A stretch of 25,712 nt of DNA from Anaerolineaceae bacterium UBA5311 (GCA_002411175.1 DHRN01000054.1:11331-37042); one strand, 5' to 3'. Numbered from the stretch's first letter, positions 13,720 through 23,080 are shown. The notes: generated by a model not told the origin, from the sequence alone. Translations and numbers: made by a program.

Positions 13720-16637
13720 TGAACATTACCCTTCGAATCAACGGCAAAGAACATCCAATCGAGTGCCGTCCAGAGGAAAATCTGCTGGGCGTTTTACGCC
13801 GGTTGGGATTTTTAGGCGCAAAGTCAGGCGGCTGTGTTAAAGGGGAGTGCGGCGCCTGTACGGTTCTGATGGATGGAAAACCGATCAATACCTGTATGTT
13901 TTTTGCTCTGCAAGCGCAAGGTCACGAAATTGTGACGATCGAATCTTTGGGTCAGCATCCTCATCAAGGCTGGAAAGAGACTGATGGCTTTGATATCCTG
14001 CAGCAGACTTTTATTGAAAGTGGTTCCGTTCAGTGTGGATACTGTACGCCTGCCATGATTCTTGCTGCCAAAGCACTGCTGGATGAGAACCCAGATCCCA
14101 CCGAGGGGCAGGTACGCGAGGCACTCTCAGGAGTGTTGTGCCGCTGTACTGCATATGTAAAGCCTGTCCAGGCAGTGATGCGCGCGGCAGAGAAAATCAG
14201 AAGCGGAAAAAGAACCGCCAGGTATACACTGGACGGGAGCCTTGAACGCTATGAGCCAAAAATCGTGCCCATCGCGGACTACCAGGCTATGGATACAATT
14301 GGAAAATCCGAAGTAAAAGTTGACGCGGTTAAGCTCGTTCAGGGCAAACCTGCCTTCACTGCCGATTGGCAATTACCTGGAATGTTGTATGCCAAAGTTT
14401 TACGGTCACCATTTGCCCATGCGAACATCAAGAGCATCGATGCCAGTAAAGCCAGGCAGCTGGAAGGCGTGGCGTGCGTGTTAACCTGGGAAGACCTGCC
14501 CCGCGTAGTGCACTCGACTGCCGGTCAGTCAGATCCGATCCCCGGACCGCTGGATACTTTCTCGTTGGATAAAAAAGTGCGTTTTGTGGGCGACCGGGTT
14601 GCCATGGTGGCTGCGGAAACGCTCGAAATCGCAGATAAAGCCATGGGGCTAATTGAAGTGGAATACGAAGAGCTCGAAGCGATCATCGACATGCGTGACG
14701 CGATGAAACCTGGCGCGGCAGTGATCCACGATGAAGAAGAATATGTCAATTTCGCGGACTCTGACCCAACCAGGAACCTGGCAGCAGAGATCCGCATCGA
14801 TATCAACGATGTTGACAAAGGATTCGCGGAAGCTGATCAGATCTTTGAAGCGGAATATGCTGTACCAAAAGTGCAGCAAGCCCATATTGAGCCGCATGTC
14901 ACACTAACCTATTGGGATGAAGATGACCGCCTGGTAGTGCGCACGAGCACCCAGGTGCCTTTCCACGCGCGTCGGATGATCGCACCGGTGATCGGTTTAC
15001 CAATCAAGCGCATCCGGGTTATAAAACCGCGTATTGGCGGTGGGTTTGGCAACAAGCAGGAAGTATTGATCGAAGACGTTGCGGCACATCTGACCATCGC
15101 CACGGGCAGACCGGTTTTGTATGAAATGACCCGTGAAGAAGAGTTTATCGCTTCACGATCGAGACATCCGATGCGTATTCGCATGAAAACGGGTGTCAAA
15201 AATGACGGGACGATGACCGCAAACGAGATGTACGCGTTGTCGGATACAGGCGCGTATGGATGCCACGCGCTGACGGTTACCGGTAACACCGGTCAAAAAT
15301 CAATGGGGCTGTATGTGGGCGATGACGAATATCGCCAGAAACCCAACATCCGCTTTTACGCCGATATTGTTTATACCAACACCCCTCCAGCAGGGGCATA
15401 TCGCGGTTATGGAGTTCCGCAGGGTTACTGGCCGCTTGACAGGCATTTTGAGCATATCGCCAGGCAGTTGGGTATGGACCCGATCGAATTCCGGTTGAAG
15501 AACGCTCTCAGACCGGGTGAATATCAACCTTTCAGCACGGCATGGAACGAAGGGCGTGAGCCGGTTCCCGAAATTGTACAGACGGTCGGGCTGGAAGAAT
15601 GCGTGCATCAGGGCAAGGCAGCGATTGGCTGGGATGAAAAATTTGGAAACGAAGCCTGGCATAGGGTAGATGGAAAACCTCACCTGCGGCGTGGGATTGG
15701 GGTTGCTACTGTGATGCAAGGCACCGCGATCCCATATCTGGATATGGGTGGGGCGCATATCAAGATCAACGATGATGCCAGTTTCAATTTGATGGTTGGC
15801 GCGACTGACCTAGGCACGGGCAGCGATACCGCGCTTGCACAAATCGCGGCAGAAGTCCTGGGCGTTAAGACCGAGGATATCATCGTGACTTCTTCCGATA
15901 CGGACACAACCCCATTTGACGTGGGAGCTTATGCTTCTTCGACCACCTACATATCCGGAATGGCTGTCAAGCGTGCGGCTGAACAGGCTGCCAGCCAGCT
16001 GAAACGGCGGGCAGTGACCTTCTTCGTGGAGGATGGAATTGCGGTCGAAGCCGCCGATGTTGTGCTGAAGGATCGCTGCGCGATTGCTCCGGGTGGTGAG
16101 AAAATTACGCTGGAAAAAATCGCCCTGGATTCGTTGCATTGGCGAGATCAGGAGCAGATCATGGGCATTGGTTCTTATGTTTCGCCCAAGTCGCCGCCTC
16201 CTTTCGCGGCACAATTTGCCACCGTTTTGGTAGATCTTGAGACCGGGCAGGTGACCGTTGAAGACCTGATTATGGCTGTTGATTCGGGCGTGATTATCAA
16301 CCCATTGGGCGCCTCCGGACAAATTGAAGGTGGGATCGCCCAGGCATTGGGGTATGGTATCAGCGAAGAGATGATTTACGATCAACATGGAAACCCCAGG
16401 GAGGTTGACCTGGTCGATTATCACATTTTCAGGGCTGATGAGATGCCGAACATCCAGTCTATCTTTGTTGAAACCTACGAAGAAAGCGGTCCGTTCGGAG
16501 CCAAAGCAGTCGCGGAAATCCCCCTGGATGGGGCAGCGCCAGCAATAGGAAACGCAGTATTGGATGCGTGTGGAGCAAATATCCTGGAAAATCCGGTGAC
16601 GCCAGAAAGAGTCTGGCGGGCATTGAATAATTTATGA
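13716..16637 (+). CDS. xdhD: XdhD-like molybdenum hydroxylase, [2Fe-2S] and Mo domains fused
   Basis: A 973-residue fusion of a two-cluster iron-sulfur domain (about 1-165) and a molybdopterin-binding subunit (about 180-973). All eight cluster cysteines are visible: C40, C45, C48, C60 and C107, C110, C142, C144. In the Mo part, GGGFGNKQ, GAYRGYGVPQ, GTGSDT and GPFGAKAVAE are present. Glu934 matches the catalytic Glu; E475 and R563 align by eye with the purine-contacting Glu and Arg of xanthine dehydrogenase. The C terminus (GAAPAIGNAVLDACG) and the DVGAYASS segment resemble E. coli XdhD, a putative selenium-dependent hypoxanthine oxidase (956 residues). Substrate is probably a purine or other N-heterocycle (inference). 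The preceding ygfM-like gene is overlapped by four bases. Confidence 0.88.
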   Translation: MMNITLRINGKEHPIECRPEENLLGVLRRLGFLGAKSGGCVKGECGACTVLMDGKPINTCMFFALQAQGHEIVTIESLGQHPHQGWKETDGFDILQQTFIESGSVQCGYCTPAMILAAKALLDENPDPTEGQVREALSGVLCRCTAYVKPVQAVMRAAEKIRSGKRTARYTLDGSLERYEPKIVPIADYQAMDTIGKSEVKVDAVKLVQGKPAFTADWQLPGMLYAKVLRSPFAHANIKSIDASKARQLEGVACVLTWEDLPRVVHSTAGQSDPIPGPLDTFSLDKKVRFVGDRVAMVAAETLEIADKAMGLIEVEYEELEAIIDMRDAMKPGAAVIHDEEEYVNFADSDPTRNLAAEIRIDINDVDKGFAEADQIFEAEYAVPKVQQAHIEPHVTLTYWDEDDRLVVRTSTQVPFHARRMIAPVIGLPIKRIRVIKPRIGGGFGNKQEVLIEDVAAHLTIATGRPVLYEMTREEEFIASRSRHPMRIRMKTGVKNDGTMTANEMYALSDTGAYGCHALTVTGNTGQKSMGLYVGDDEYRQKPNIRFYADIVYTNTPPAGAYRGYGVPQGYWPLDRHFEHIARQLGMDPIEFRLKNALRPGEYQPFSTAWNEGREPVPEIVQTVGLEECVHQGKAAIGWDEKFGNEAWHRVDGKPHLRRGIGVATVMQGTAIPYLDMGGAHIKINDDASFNLMVGATDLGTGSDTALAQIAAEVLGVKTEDIIVTSSDTDTTPFDVGAYASSTTYISGMAVKRAAEQAASQLKRRAVTFFVEDGIAVEAADVVLKDRCAIAPGGEKITLEKIALDSLHWRDQEQIMGIGSYVSPKSPPPFAAQFATVLVDLETGQVTVEDLIMAVDSGVIINPLGASGQIEGGIAQALGYGISEEMIYDQHGNPREVDLVDYHIFRADEMPNIQSIFVETYEESGPFGAKAVAEIPLDGAAPAIGNAVLDACGANILENPVTPERVWRALNNL

Positions 16638-16644
16638 GGTGAAT

Positions 16645-18018
16645 GTGGAAGTTGGCAATTATGGACGTAAGAAAATGGACCGGATTTATGTAACCGGGCA
16701 CATCAACCCGGATACAGATTCGATTGCGTCCGCGATCGGTTATGCCTGGCTGCTTGCCGAGCGGGATGGAGAACCCACGGTAGCCAGTCGGGCGGGCGCA
16801 ATCAATATGCAGACCTCTTTTGTACTGCGGAAATTAGGTATCGATCCGCCGATATTGATGACGGATGCCAGCCCGAGATTTGAATCGGTGATGCGCCGCC
16901 TGGATGTGGTCTCCCCTGAAAAATCGCTGAATGAAGCCTGGACAATCCTTTCACGAACTGGTGGAATTGCGCCGATCGTCAATGACGACGGAACCCCTTA
17001 TGGAATGGTGACCGGCAGCAGCATGTTCGACTTTTTGCGAAGAATAATCGGTCCACACCCAAAATTCCGTGATATGACCATCTCGGAAATGCTGGATATC
17101 CACTGCCGGGAGGCAGCAACGCGCAATTTGCCAAGGTTTCAGCCCCAAACGCGGATTAAAGATGTGATCAACAGGCTCTTGAGACAGCAATATAACGAAT
17201 ATTGGGTTGTGGACGAGAATAATCGCTACCTTGGGGTTGTCAGGCAGAGCGATATTGTCAATCCCCCAAGGATCAAGGTGATTTTGGTCGATCACAATGA
17301 ACCCCAGCAATCAATCGCCTCTGTGGAAGAAAGCGAGTTGCTTGAAATCCTGGATCATCATCGTTTGGGAAACCAGCCGACGCACAATCCGATCAAATTT
17401 ACCGTTGATACTGTCGGAAGCACTTCTACCCTGGTGGCGGAGCAAATTTCTGAAGCCGGATTAAGCGCGCCACCTGACCTCGCGGGCTTGCTGCTGGCTG
17501 GTTTGTTGTCTGACACACTGATTCTGACATCCCCCACTACCACGATGAGAGACAAGGCGATTTCGGAAGTTTTGGCAAGATGGGCGTTTGTTGCCGGGTC
17601 GCCGCTTGAGAATGAAAATATAAAGAGCTGGGGTGAGGAAATTGTTAAGGCAGGCGCAGGACTGCTCACCCAGGACCCCGATACCATTGTCCGTTCTGAT
17701 ATGAAAGTTTATGAGAGCGGTGGTTACAAATTCTCTGTTGCCCAGGTGGAAACCACCGATTTGTACCAGATAAGCGATTTTGTACCCCGCCTGGCTGACG
17801 CGTTGAAACGCTTAAAGAAAGAATTGGGGCTCGATTTTGCCGGGCTTATGGTAACCGATGTTGTCGAAAGTTCCAGCCGAATCATGTTCGTTGACCCGCC
17901 GCCTGTGCTGGATGAGCTACCTTATGAACCTTTGCCGGATGGGACAGAACTGGCTGAGGGAGTTGTCTCCCGTAAGAAACAATTGCTGCCCATTTTGCTA
18001 TCCTTACTCGAGGTGTGA
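16645..18018 (+). CDS. Family II (Mn-dependent) inorganic pyrophosphatase with CBS domains
   Basis: Hydrolyses pyrophosphate. DHH-family motifs are GHINPDTDS near the N terminus, VDHNE, LDHHRLG, LLSDTLILTSPT and the C-terminal SRKKQLLP of the DHHA2 domain, which together mark family II pyrophosphatases. Two CBS domains are inserted after about residue 70 (around LDVVSPEKSLNEAW and FQPQTRIKDVINRL), so adenine nucleotides probably regulate it; no DRTGG domain is seen. GTG 16645 has GAGG five bases upstream. ATG 16675 (MDRIYVTGH) matches the family N terminus and may be the true start. It lies between two Mo-hydroxylase genes and downstream of cofC, both sources of pyrophosphate in the same operon. 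Confidence 0.88.
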   Translation: MEVGNYGRKKMDRIYVTGHINPDTDSIASAIGYAWLLAERDGEPTVASRAGAINMQTSFVLRKLGIDPPILMTDASPRFESVMRRLDVVSPEKSLNEAWTILSRTGGIAPIVNDDGTPYGMVTGSSMFDFLRRIIGPHPKFRDMTISEMLDIHCREAATRNLPRFQPQTRIKDVINRLLRQQYNEYWVVDENNRYLGVVRQSDIVNPPRIKVILVDHNEPQQSIASVEESELLEILDHHRLGNQPTHNPIKFTVDTVGSTSTLVAEQISEAGLSAPPDLAGLLLAGLLSDTLILTSPTTTMRDKAISEVLARWAFVAGSPLENENIKSWGEEIVKAGAGLLTQDPDTIVRSDMKVYESGGYKFSVAQVETTDLYQISDFVPRLADALKRLKKELGLDFAGLMVTDVVESSSRIMFVDPPPVLDELPYEPLPDGTELAEGVVSRKKQLLPILLSLLEV

Positions 18019-18785
18019 TGATTGAAATATTTGAGAAATTGGTTGAAGCCAGCCGTGAACAAAAATCGGTTTGCTTTTGTGTCGTAATTGAAACGAAAGG
18101 GGCGGTTCCCAGGCACGCCGGGAGCAAGATGTTGGTGTACAGTGACGGGTTTACTGTTGGAACTGTAGGTGGAGGTGAGGTTGAAAACAGAACCGTCGAA
18201 GCCGCGCTGCAAGCCTTGAAAGATGGCAAACCTCAAATTCTGGATTACACGCTTGATCCGAGGGACCAGAATGCGGTTGGAGTTTGCGGTGGTGATGTCA
18301 GCGTTTATATCGAACCCCAGATGAGCAGACCGGTTCTGCTTATTTTGGGAGCCGGACATGTCGGTCGGTCGGTGGCGAAGTTTGCCCAGTTACTTGATTT
18401 CAGAGTGATTGTCTCGGATGACAGAACTGACCTGTTGACCAGCCAGCATATCCCTGGTGATGTTGAATTTCTGCCCTGCATGATGTCTGAAATCCCTGGG
18501 CATCTGACCATCAACAACCAGGTCTACGTGATCGGGGTCACCCGCGGGAGCGAAGTTGATGTTGAGGGATTACCCGCGCTATTGGAATATGACCCCGCTT
18601 ACATTGGTCTGATTGGGTCGCTCAAGCGCTGGGGAACAACGAAAAAAGCACTCAAGGACATGGGTCTCGCTGCGGAGAAAATCGCGAAGATTAAATCGCC
18701 GATTGGAATTGATATAGAAGCCGAGACACCTGATGAGATTGCGATAAGCATTTTAGCCGAGGTGATAGCGGCTCGCAATAGTTAA
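18018..18785 (+). CDS. xdhC: XdhC-family molybdenum cofactor maturation protein
   Basis: XdhC/CoxI proteins bind the molybdenum cofactor, help its sulfuration and insert it into xanthine-dehydrogenase-type enzymes. The 255-residue protein has an N-terminal XdhC domain (VIETKGAVPRHAGSKMLV, VGGGEVE) and a C-terminal Rossmann domain (LLILGAGHVGRSVAKFA, then YIGLIGSLKRW). The ATG at 18018 overlaps the pyrophosphatase stop (TGATG) and has GAGG four bases upstream. It precedes the genes of the second hydroxylase by 27 bases. Naming follows the chaperone family, not E. coli XdhC, which is an FeS subunit. Confidence 0.92.
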   Translation: MIEIFEKLVEASREQKSVCFCVVIETKGAVPRHAGSKMLVYSDGFTVGTVGGGEVENRTVEAALQALKDGKPQILDYTLDPRDQNAVGVCGGDVSVYIEPQMSRPVLLILGAGHVGRSVAKFAQLLDFRVIVSDDRTDLLTSQHIPGDVEFLPCMMSEIPGHLTINNQVYVIGVTRGSEVDVEGLPALLEYDPAYIGLIGSLKRWGTTKKALKDMGLAAEKIAKIKSPIGIDIEAETPDEIAISILAEVIAARNS

Positions 18786-18812
18786 GTCTATCTTACCTTC
18801 CTGGAGGAATCT

Positions 18813-20225
18813 ATGTGGAAGAATTATCATATGCCTGAATCTGTAGAGCAGGTTCTGGGCTTGTTGAGCGCGGCTGGCAGCCAGACGAAAATCATTGCCG
18901 GTGGAACTGACCTGATGGTAGAGATTCGTGATGGCAAATGGAAAGAGCTGGAAGATGTCATCGATATAACCCGGGTTAAAGACCTCGACGCGATTTATCA
19001 GGACAACGAAGGTTTGGTACACATACAGGCAAATGTTACCCATAATGACATTCTTAGGTCGGATTTGATCAGAAAAACAGCCTCCCCGCTTTTCCAGGCT
19101 TGCTATCGGGTTTCGTCTCCCCAGCTGCGCAACCGCGCGACAGTGGTCGGAAATCTGGTGACGGCATCGCCGGCTAACGATACAATCCCGCCGTTGATGG
19201 CAATGGATGCCAGCCTGATTTTGACATCTGCTGTCGGAGAGCGGGAGGTAAAACTGAACGAGTTTTACACCGGCTTGCGAAAAACCGTTAAACAACCAAA
19301 TGAGCTGGTACGGGAAATTGTGTTCAAACCGTTGAAACCCAGTCAGAGAGGCAGCTTTATCAAGCAGGCACTGCGAAAAACCCAGGCGATCGCGACGCTA
19401 AATTGCTGTGTGATTCTCGACCTCGAAGGTGACCTGATTGTGGATGCTGTTGTGACGATGGGCTCGATCGCTCCTGCCGTAATCCATTCCCCGCGCGCTG
19501 AAGAATTTTTGAGAGGAAAACGGTTGGGCGTTGAATCCGCGCGGAGGGCTTCTGAGCTGGCTGCTGAAGATACCAAACCAATCACTGATCTTCGCGGCGG
19601 CGCTGATTATCGGCATTATATGATGAAGGTGATTGTCGAGGATGCCTTGATGGAACTGGCAGAAAACCAGCAGGATGTAAAAGTGCCGCTTAACCCAGTC
19701 ACACTGAGCGAAGGGTCTGGCTGGCAAGGCGTACCGGAAGGAAAATGGGACCAGGAACACATCGAAACAACGATTAATGGGGACGCGCTCCAGTTCGAGG
19801 GAGATTTCAAGACTACCCTGCTAAAATTCGTCCGGGAGCGCGTAGGTTACAGCGGACCAAAACCCGGATGTGAAGAAGGTGAATGCGGCGCCTGCACGAT
19901 GTATCTGGATGGCAAGGCTGTAGTCAGCTGCCTGGTACCCGCTCCAAGGGCACATATGGCAACAATTACCACTGTCGAGGGTTTGGCGAAAGAAGGGCAA
20001 CTCCACCCGGTTCAGACAGAATTTATTAACCACGGCGCGGTGCAATGCGGCTACTGCACACCTGGATTTGTGATGGCAGCCGCGAAAATGATGGAAGAAA
20101 AACCGCGTCCAACCAAAGACGAAATCAAAGATGCGATCTCAGGCAATTTATGCCGCTGTACAGGCTATTACAAGATCATCCAGGCAATTGAAGCAGCTTG
20201 CGAGGACGGAGGAGGTGCGCGATGA
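18813..20225 (+). CDS. Molybdenum hydroxylase FAD-binding and [2Fe-2S] subunits fused
   Basis: A 470-residue fusion that carries electrons from the Mo site through two [2Fe-2S] clusters to FAD. The N-terminal part (about 1-285) is the FAD subunit with canonical AGGTDL (29-34) and GNLVTASPANDT (113-124). The C-terminal part (about 315-465) is the iron-sulfur subunit with C353, C358, C361, C373 and C412, C415, C447, C449. In most relatives these are two genes; here the order is FAD then FeS. GGAGGA stands before the ATG. The stop overlaps the start of the Mo subunit by four bases. E. coli XdhB and XdhC are the separate counterparts. Confidence 0.9.
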   Translation: MWKNYHMPESVEQVLGLLSAAGSQTKIIAGGTDLMVEIRDGKWKELEDVIDITRVKDLDAIYQDNEGLVHIQANVTHNDILRSDLIRKTASPLFQACYRVSSPQLRNRATVVGNLVTASPANDTIPPLMAMDASLILTSAVGEREVKLNEFYTGLRKTVKQPNELVREIVFKPLKPSQRGSFIKQALRKTQAIATLNCCVILDLEGDLIVDAVVTMGSIAPAVIHSPRAEEFLRGKRLGVESARRASELAAEDTKPITDLRGGADYRHYMMKVIVEDALMELAENQQDVKVPLNPVTLSEGSGWQGVPEGKWDQEHIETTINGDALQFEGDFKTTLLKFVRERVGYSGPKPGCEEGECGACTMYLDGKAVVSCLVPAPRAHMATITTVEGLAKEGQLHPVQTEFINHGAVQCGYCTPGFVMAAAKMMEEKPRPTKDEIKDAISGNLCRCTGYYKIIQAIEAACEDGGGAR

Positions 20226-22465
20226 AAGAAGTTGGCAAACCCACCAACCGGATTGACGCCTACGCAAAGGTGACTGGTAAAGCCAAATATCCTGGCGACA
20301 TCTCTTTTGCGGACCAGCTGATTATGAAGGTTTTGTTTTCGGAAAGAGTTCATGCACGGATTCTTTCTATTGATACATCAGAAGCCGAAGCGCTTGAAGG
20401 GGTTGTATTGGTGCTGACAGCGAAGGATGTTCCGGTCAATGAATATGGATTGGGAATAAATGATCAACCTGTACTCTGCGGACCTGGGTCTGAAAAAGAT
20501 GGCGCGGATGTGGTCAGGTTTGAAGGCGATCATGTTGCCCTGGTTATTGCTGAAAGCGAAAAAATCGCCCAAAATGCGCTTGCATTAATTAAAGTTGAAT
20601 ACGAAGATCTTCCCATCGTAAAAACGCTGGGAGACGCGCTGAAAGCAGATGCTGTGATTTTGCACCCTGGAAGAAATTCCAATATTTTTCATCATAATGT
20701 GGTCAGGCTCGGAAAGTTGGAGGACGCGTTTGACGCTTGTGATGTGATTGTGGAAGGGGAGTATCAGACACCGGTGCAGGAACATGCTTACCTGCAACCT
20801 GAATCAGGCGTGGCTTTCCTGGATGAACAAGAGCGAATCACAATCGTGGTTGCCGGGCAGTGGACGCATAAAGACCAGGCTCAAACCGCGCACGCACTTG
20901 GCTTGCCTAACGAAAAGATCAGGGTCATTTATCCTGCGATCGGGGGCGCTTTTGGTGGACGTGAGGATATGTCCGTCCAGATAATTCTCGGACTGGCTGT
21001 GATGCGATTGCAAGAAGAAGGCATCGACAGACCGGTGAAGATTGTCTGGTCACGTGAAGAATCGATGTTCGGACACTGCAAGAGGCATGCTTACACGATG
21101 AAGGCAAAATGGGGGGCGACAAAAGCAGGCAAAATACTGGCAGCAGAATGCGAGATTTGGGCAAACGGCGGAGCCTATTGCTACACGTCTCCCAAAGTGC
21201 TTGGAAACGCAACGCTTTTGGCGACGGGACCCTATGAAATCCCAAACGTGGCTACTGATGCTTATGCCGTTTATACAAACGACATCCCAGGCGGGGCGTT
21301 CCGCGGTTTTGGCGGTCCCCAGGCAGCTTTTATGGCTGAAATGCAAATGGACAAACTCGCAGAAAAACTGGGGATTGATCCTGTTGAACTTCGAATGAGA
21401 AATCTGTTCGATGAAGGTTCGATAATCTCAATGGGCTCGGTTATCCCTGAGGGAGTCACAATTCGGGAAGTGACTGAACGCTGTGCTTTGGAAGCTGGAT
21501 GGACAAAAACAGAGAACGGTTGGAAACGACCGATCGCTCCGGTGTCAGAGAACCCCGCTATTAAGTCGGGATGGAGCGTGGCGTGCGGCTATAAAAATGT
21601 TGGCTTTTCTTATGGCGCGCCGGAAAATTGCGGGGCGACAATTATCCTTGAAGGCAACCAGGAGATTGAAATCGCCAGGCTTTATCATGCTGGCGCTGAT
21701 GTGGGTCAGGGTTCTCATACCATTTTCGCTCAGATGGCGGCTGAAGCGCTTGGGCTTCCACTGGCAAAAATTCAAACATTTTACTCTGACACCGCATCGT
21801 CTTTGGATGCGGGCAGCGTTTCCGCTTCACGGATGACTCATATGGGTGGAAATTCCATCATCGGTGCTGCCAGTATAGCTCTGGAAAAATGGGCAGAAGG
21901 CAACCGCCCGGCGATTGGGTCATTTGTGTATCGTCCCCCGAAAACCACTGGTATGGACCCGACAGACGGACACTGCTATCCAAATTTTACCTATGGTTAT
22001 GTCGCCCAGGCTTTTCTGGTTGATGTAGATACCCGCAGTGGAAACGTGAATCTCCGTGAAGTGATAAGCGTGGACGATGTGGGCAAGGCAATTAACCCAC
22101 AGTTGGTTGAAGGTCAGATTGAGGGAGCCGTTGTACAGGCAGCTGGCTACACTCTTTTGGAAGACTGGAAGAAGAAAGACGGGAAAACAATTACGGATCG
22201 TTTGTCGAGATACCTAATTCCGACTGTTAAGGACATCCCTGAAAAAACGCGCAGCGTAATCATGGAATTGGCTGATCCGATTGGTCCTTATGGCGCCAGA
22301 GGGGTTGGTGAGATGCCGTACCTGCCGTTTGCCCCGGGGGTTTTGGAAGCTGTCTACCAGGCAACCGGTGTGAGATTTGACCGGTTCCCGTTGACTGATG
22401 AGGTTGTTTTGCGCGGGCTTGGGAAACTGAGCAAAAACGACGTGGGATTTTGGGATTATGAGTAG
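20222..22465 (+). CDS. xdhA: Xanthine dehydrogenase-type molybdenum-binding subunit
   Basis: The 747-residue catalytic subunit (E. coli XdhA has about 752) that hydroxylates a carbon next to nitrogen in its substrate. Mo-cofactor motifs are IGGAFGG (from residue 240), GGAFRGFGGPQ (R361), GQGSHT and GARGVGE (catalytic E697). E280 in SREESMF and R361 align by eye with Glu802 and Arg880 that hold purine in bovine xanthine dehydrogenase, so a purine substrate is likely. The CoxL active-site loop of CO dehydrogenase is absent. ATG 20222 overlaps the stop of the FAD/FeS gene. mocA follows directly. Confidence 0.85.
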   Translation: MKEVGKPTNRIDAYAKVTGKAKYPGDISFADQLIMKVLFSERVHARILSIDTSEAEALEGVVLVLTAKDVPVNEYGLGINDQPVLCGPGSEKDGADVVRFEGDHVALVIAESEKIAQNALALIKVEYEDLPIVKTLGDALKADAVILHPGRNSNIFHHNVVRLGKLEDAFDACDVIVEGEYQTPVQEHAYLQPESGVAFLDEQERITIVVAGQWTHKDQAQTAHALGLPNEKIRVIYPAIGGAFGGREDMSVQIILGLAVMRLQEEGIDRPVKIVWSREESMFGHCKRHAYTMKAKWGATKAGKILAAECEIWANGGAYCYTSPKVLGNATLLATGPYEIPNVATDAYAVYTNDIPGGAFRGFGGPQAAFMAEMQMDKLAEKLGIDPVELRMRNLFDEGSIISMGSVIPEGVTIREVTERCALEAGWTKTENGWKRPIAPVSENPAIKSGWSVACGYKNVGFSYGAPENCGATIILEGNQEIEIARLYHAGADVGQGSHTIFAQMAAEALGLPLAKIQTFYSDTASSLDAGSVSASRMTHMGGNSIIGAASIALEKWAEGNRPAIGSFVYRPPKTTGMDPTDGHCYPNFTYGYVAQAFLVDVDTRSGNVNLREVISVDDVGKAINPQLVEGQIEGAVVQAAGYTLLEDWKKKDGKTITDRLSRYLIPTVKDIPEKTRSVIMELADPIGPYGARGVGEMPYLPFAPGVLEAVYQATGVRFDRFPLTDEVVLRGLGKLSKNDVGFWDYE

Positions 22466-23062
22466 ATGTTGATGGATAAAAAGGTCGCAGCTGTTATTCT
22501 TGCGGCAGGCGGCTCGAGCAGGTTTGGGGGGATCAAACAGCTGCTGTCATGGGGAGAGAGTAACCTGGTCAACACGGTTATATGCACTGCACAGGCAGCC
22601 GGGCTCGACCCGGTTGTCGTCGTTTTGGGAGCGAACGCAGCTTTAATCAGGGAAACAATCTTTGATCCAGCGGTTCATGTTGTAGTTAACAAGGATTGGG
22701 ATAAAGGACAAAGTACTTCCTTAAAAATCGGTGTAAAAGGGATCACAGAACCGGTTCAGGGGGTTTTATTCATGCTCTGTGACCAACCTCATATAACTGT
22801 CAACCTGGCAGCAAGCGTGGTGGAAGCAGGTTTGAGAACAGGGAAGGTGGTTATACCTGTGATCGATGACCGGCGGGCGAATCCGGTTTACTTCCCGGAA
22901 AGCTGTTTTCCGCTCTTTGAGGAATTGAAAGGGGATGCGGGTGGAAGGCAAATTGTTTCCGCCTGCCCCCACACAACACTGCTGTGGCTTGATGACTGGA
23001 TGGCGATGGATATTGATATCCCGGAAGATTATCAAAAGTTAAAGAGTCATTTTGGGTTGTAA
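22466..23062 (+). CDS. mocA: Molybdenum cofactor cytidylyltransferase
   Basis: Couples CTP to Mo-molybdopterin to give the cytosine dinucleotide cofactor used by this hydroxylase type, releasing pyrophosphate. The 198-residue protein has the nucleotidyltransferase signature LAAGGSSRFGGIKQLL, followed by MLCDQPHIT and DDRRANPVYFP. The start codon follows the preceding stop without a gap; a second ATG lies six bases on. It is the last gene of the plus-strand cluster. A guanylyltransferase (MobA) is the alternative, but the operon context favours MocA. Confidence 0.9.
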   Translation: MLMDKKVAAVILAAGGSSRFGGIKQLLSWGESNLVNTVICTAQAAGLDPVVVVLGANAALIRETIFDPAVHVVVNKDWDKGQSTSLKIGVKGITEPVQGVLFMLCDQPHITVNLAASVVEAGLRTGKVVIPVIDDRRANPVYFPESCFPLFEELKGDAGGRQIVSACPHTTLLWLDDWMAMDIDIPEDYQKLKSHFGL

Positions 23063-23080
23063 GGGTCCTAAATTTTGGAC

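Noticed and set aside
13716..16637. Selenocysteine in the hydroxylase
   Set aside because: No in-frame TGA lies inside either Mo-subunit gene. Any selenium would be a labile cofactor, and yqeB, yqeC and selD are not in the window.
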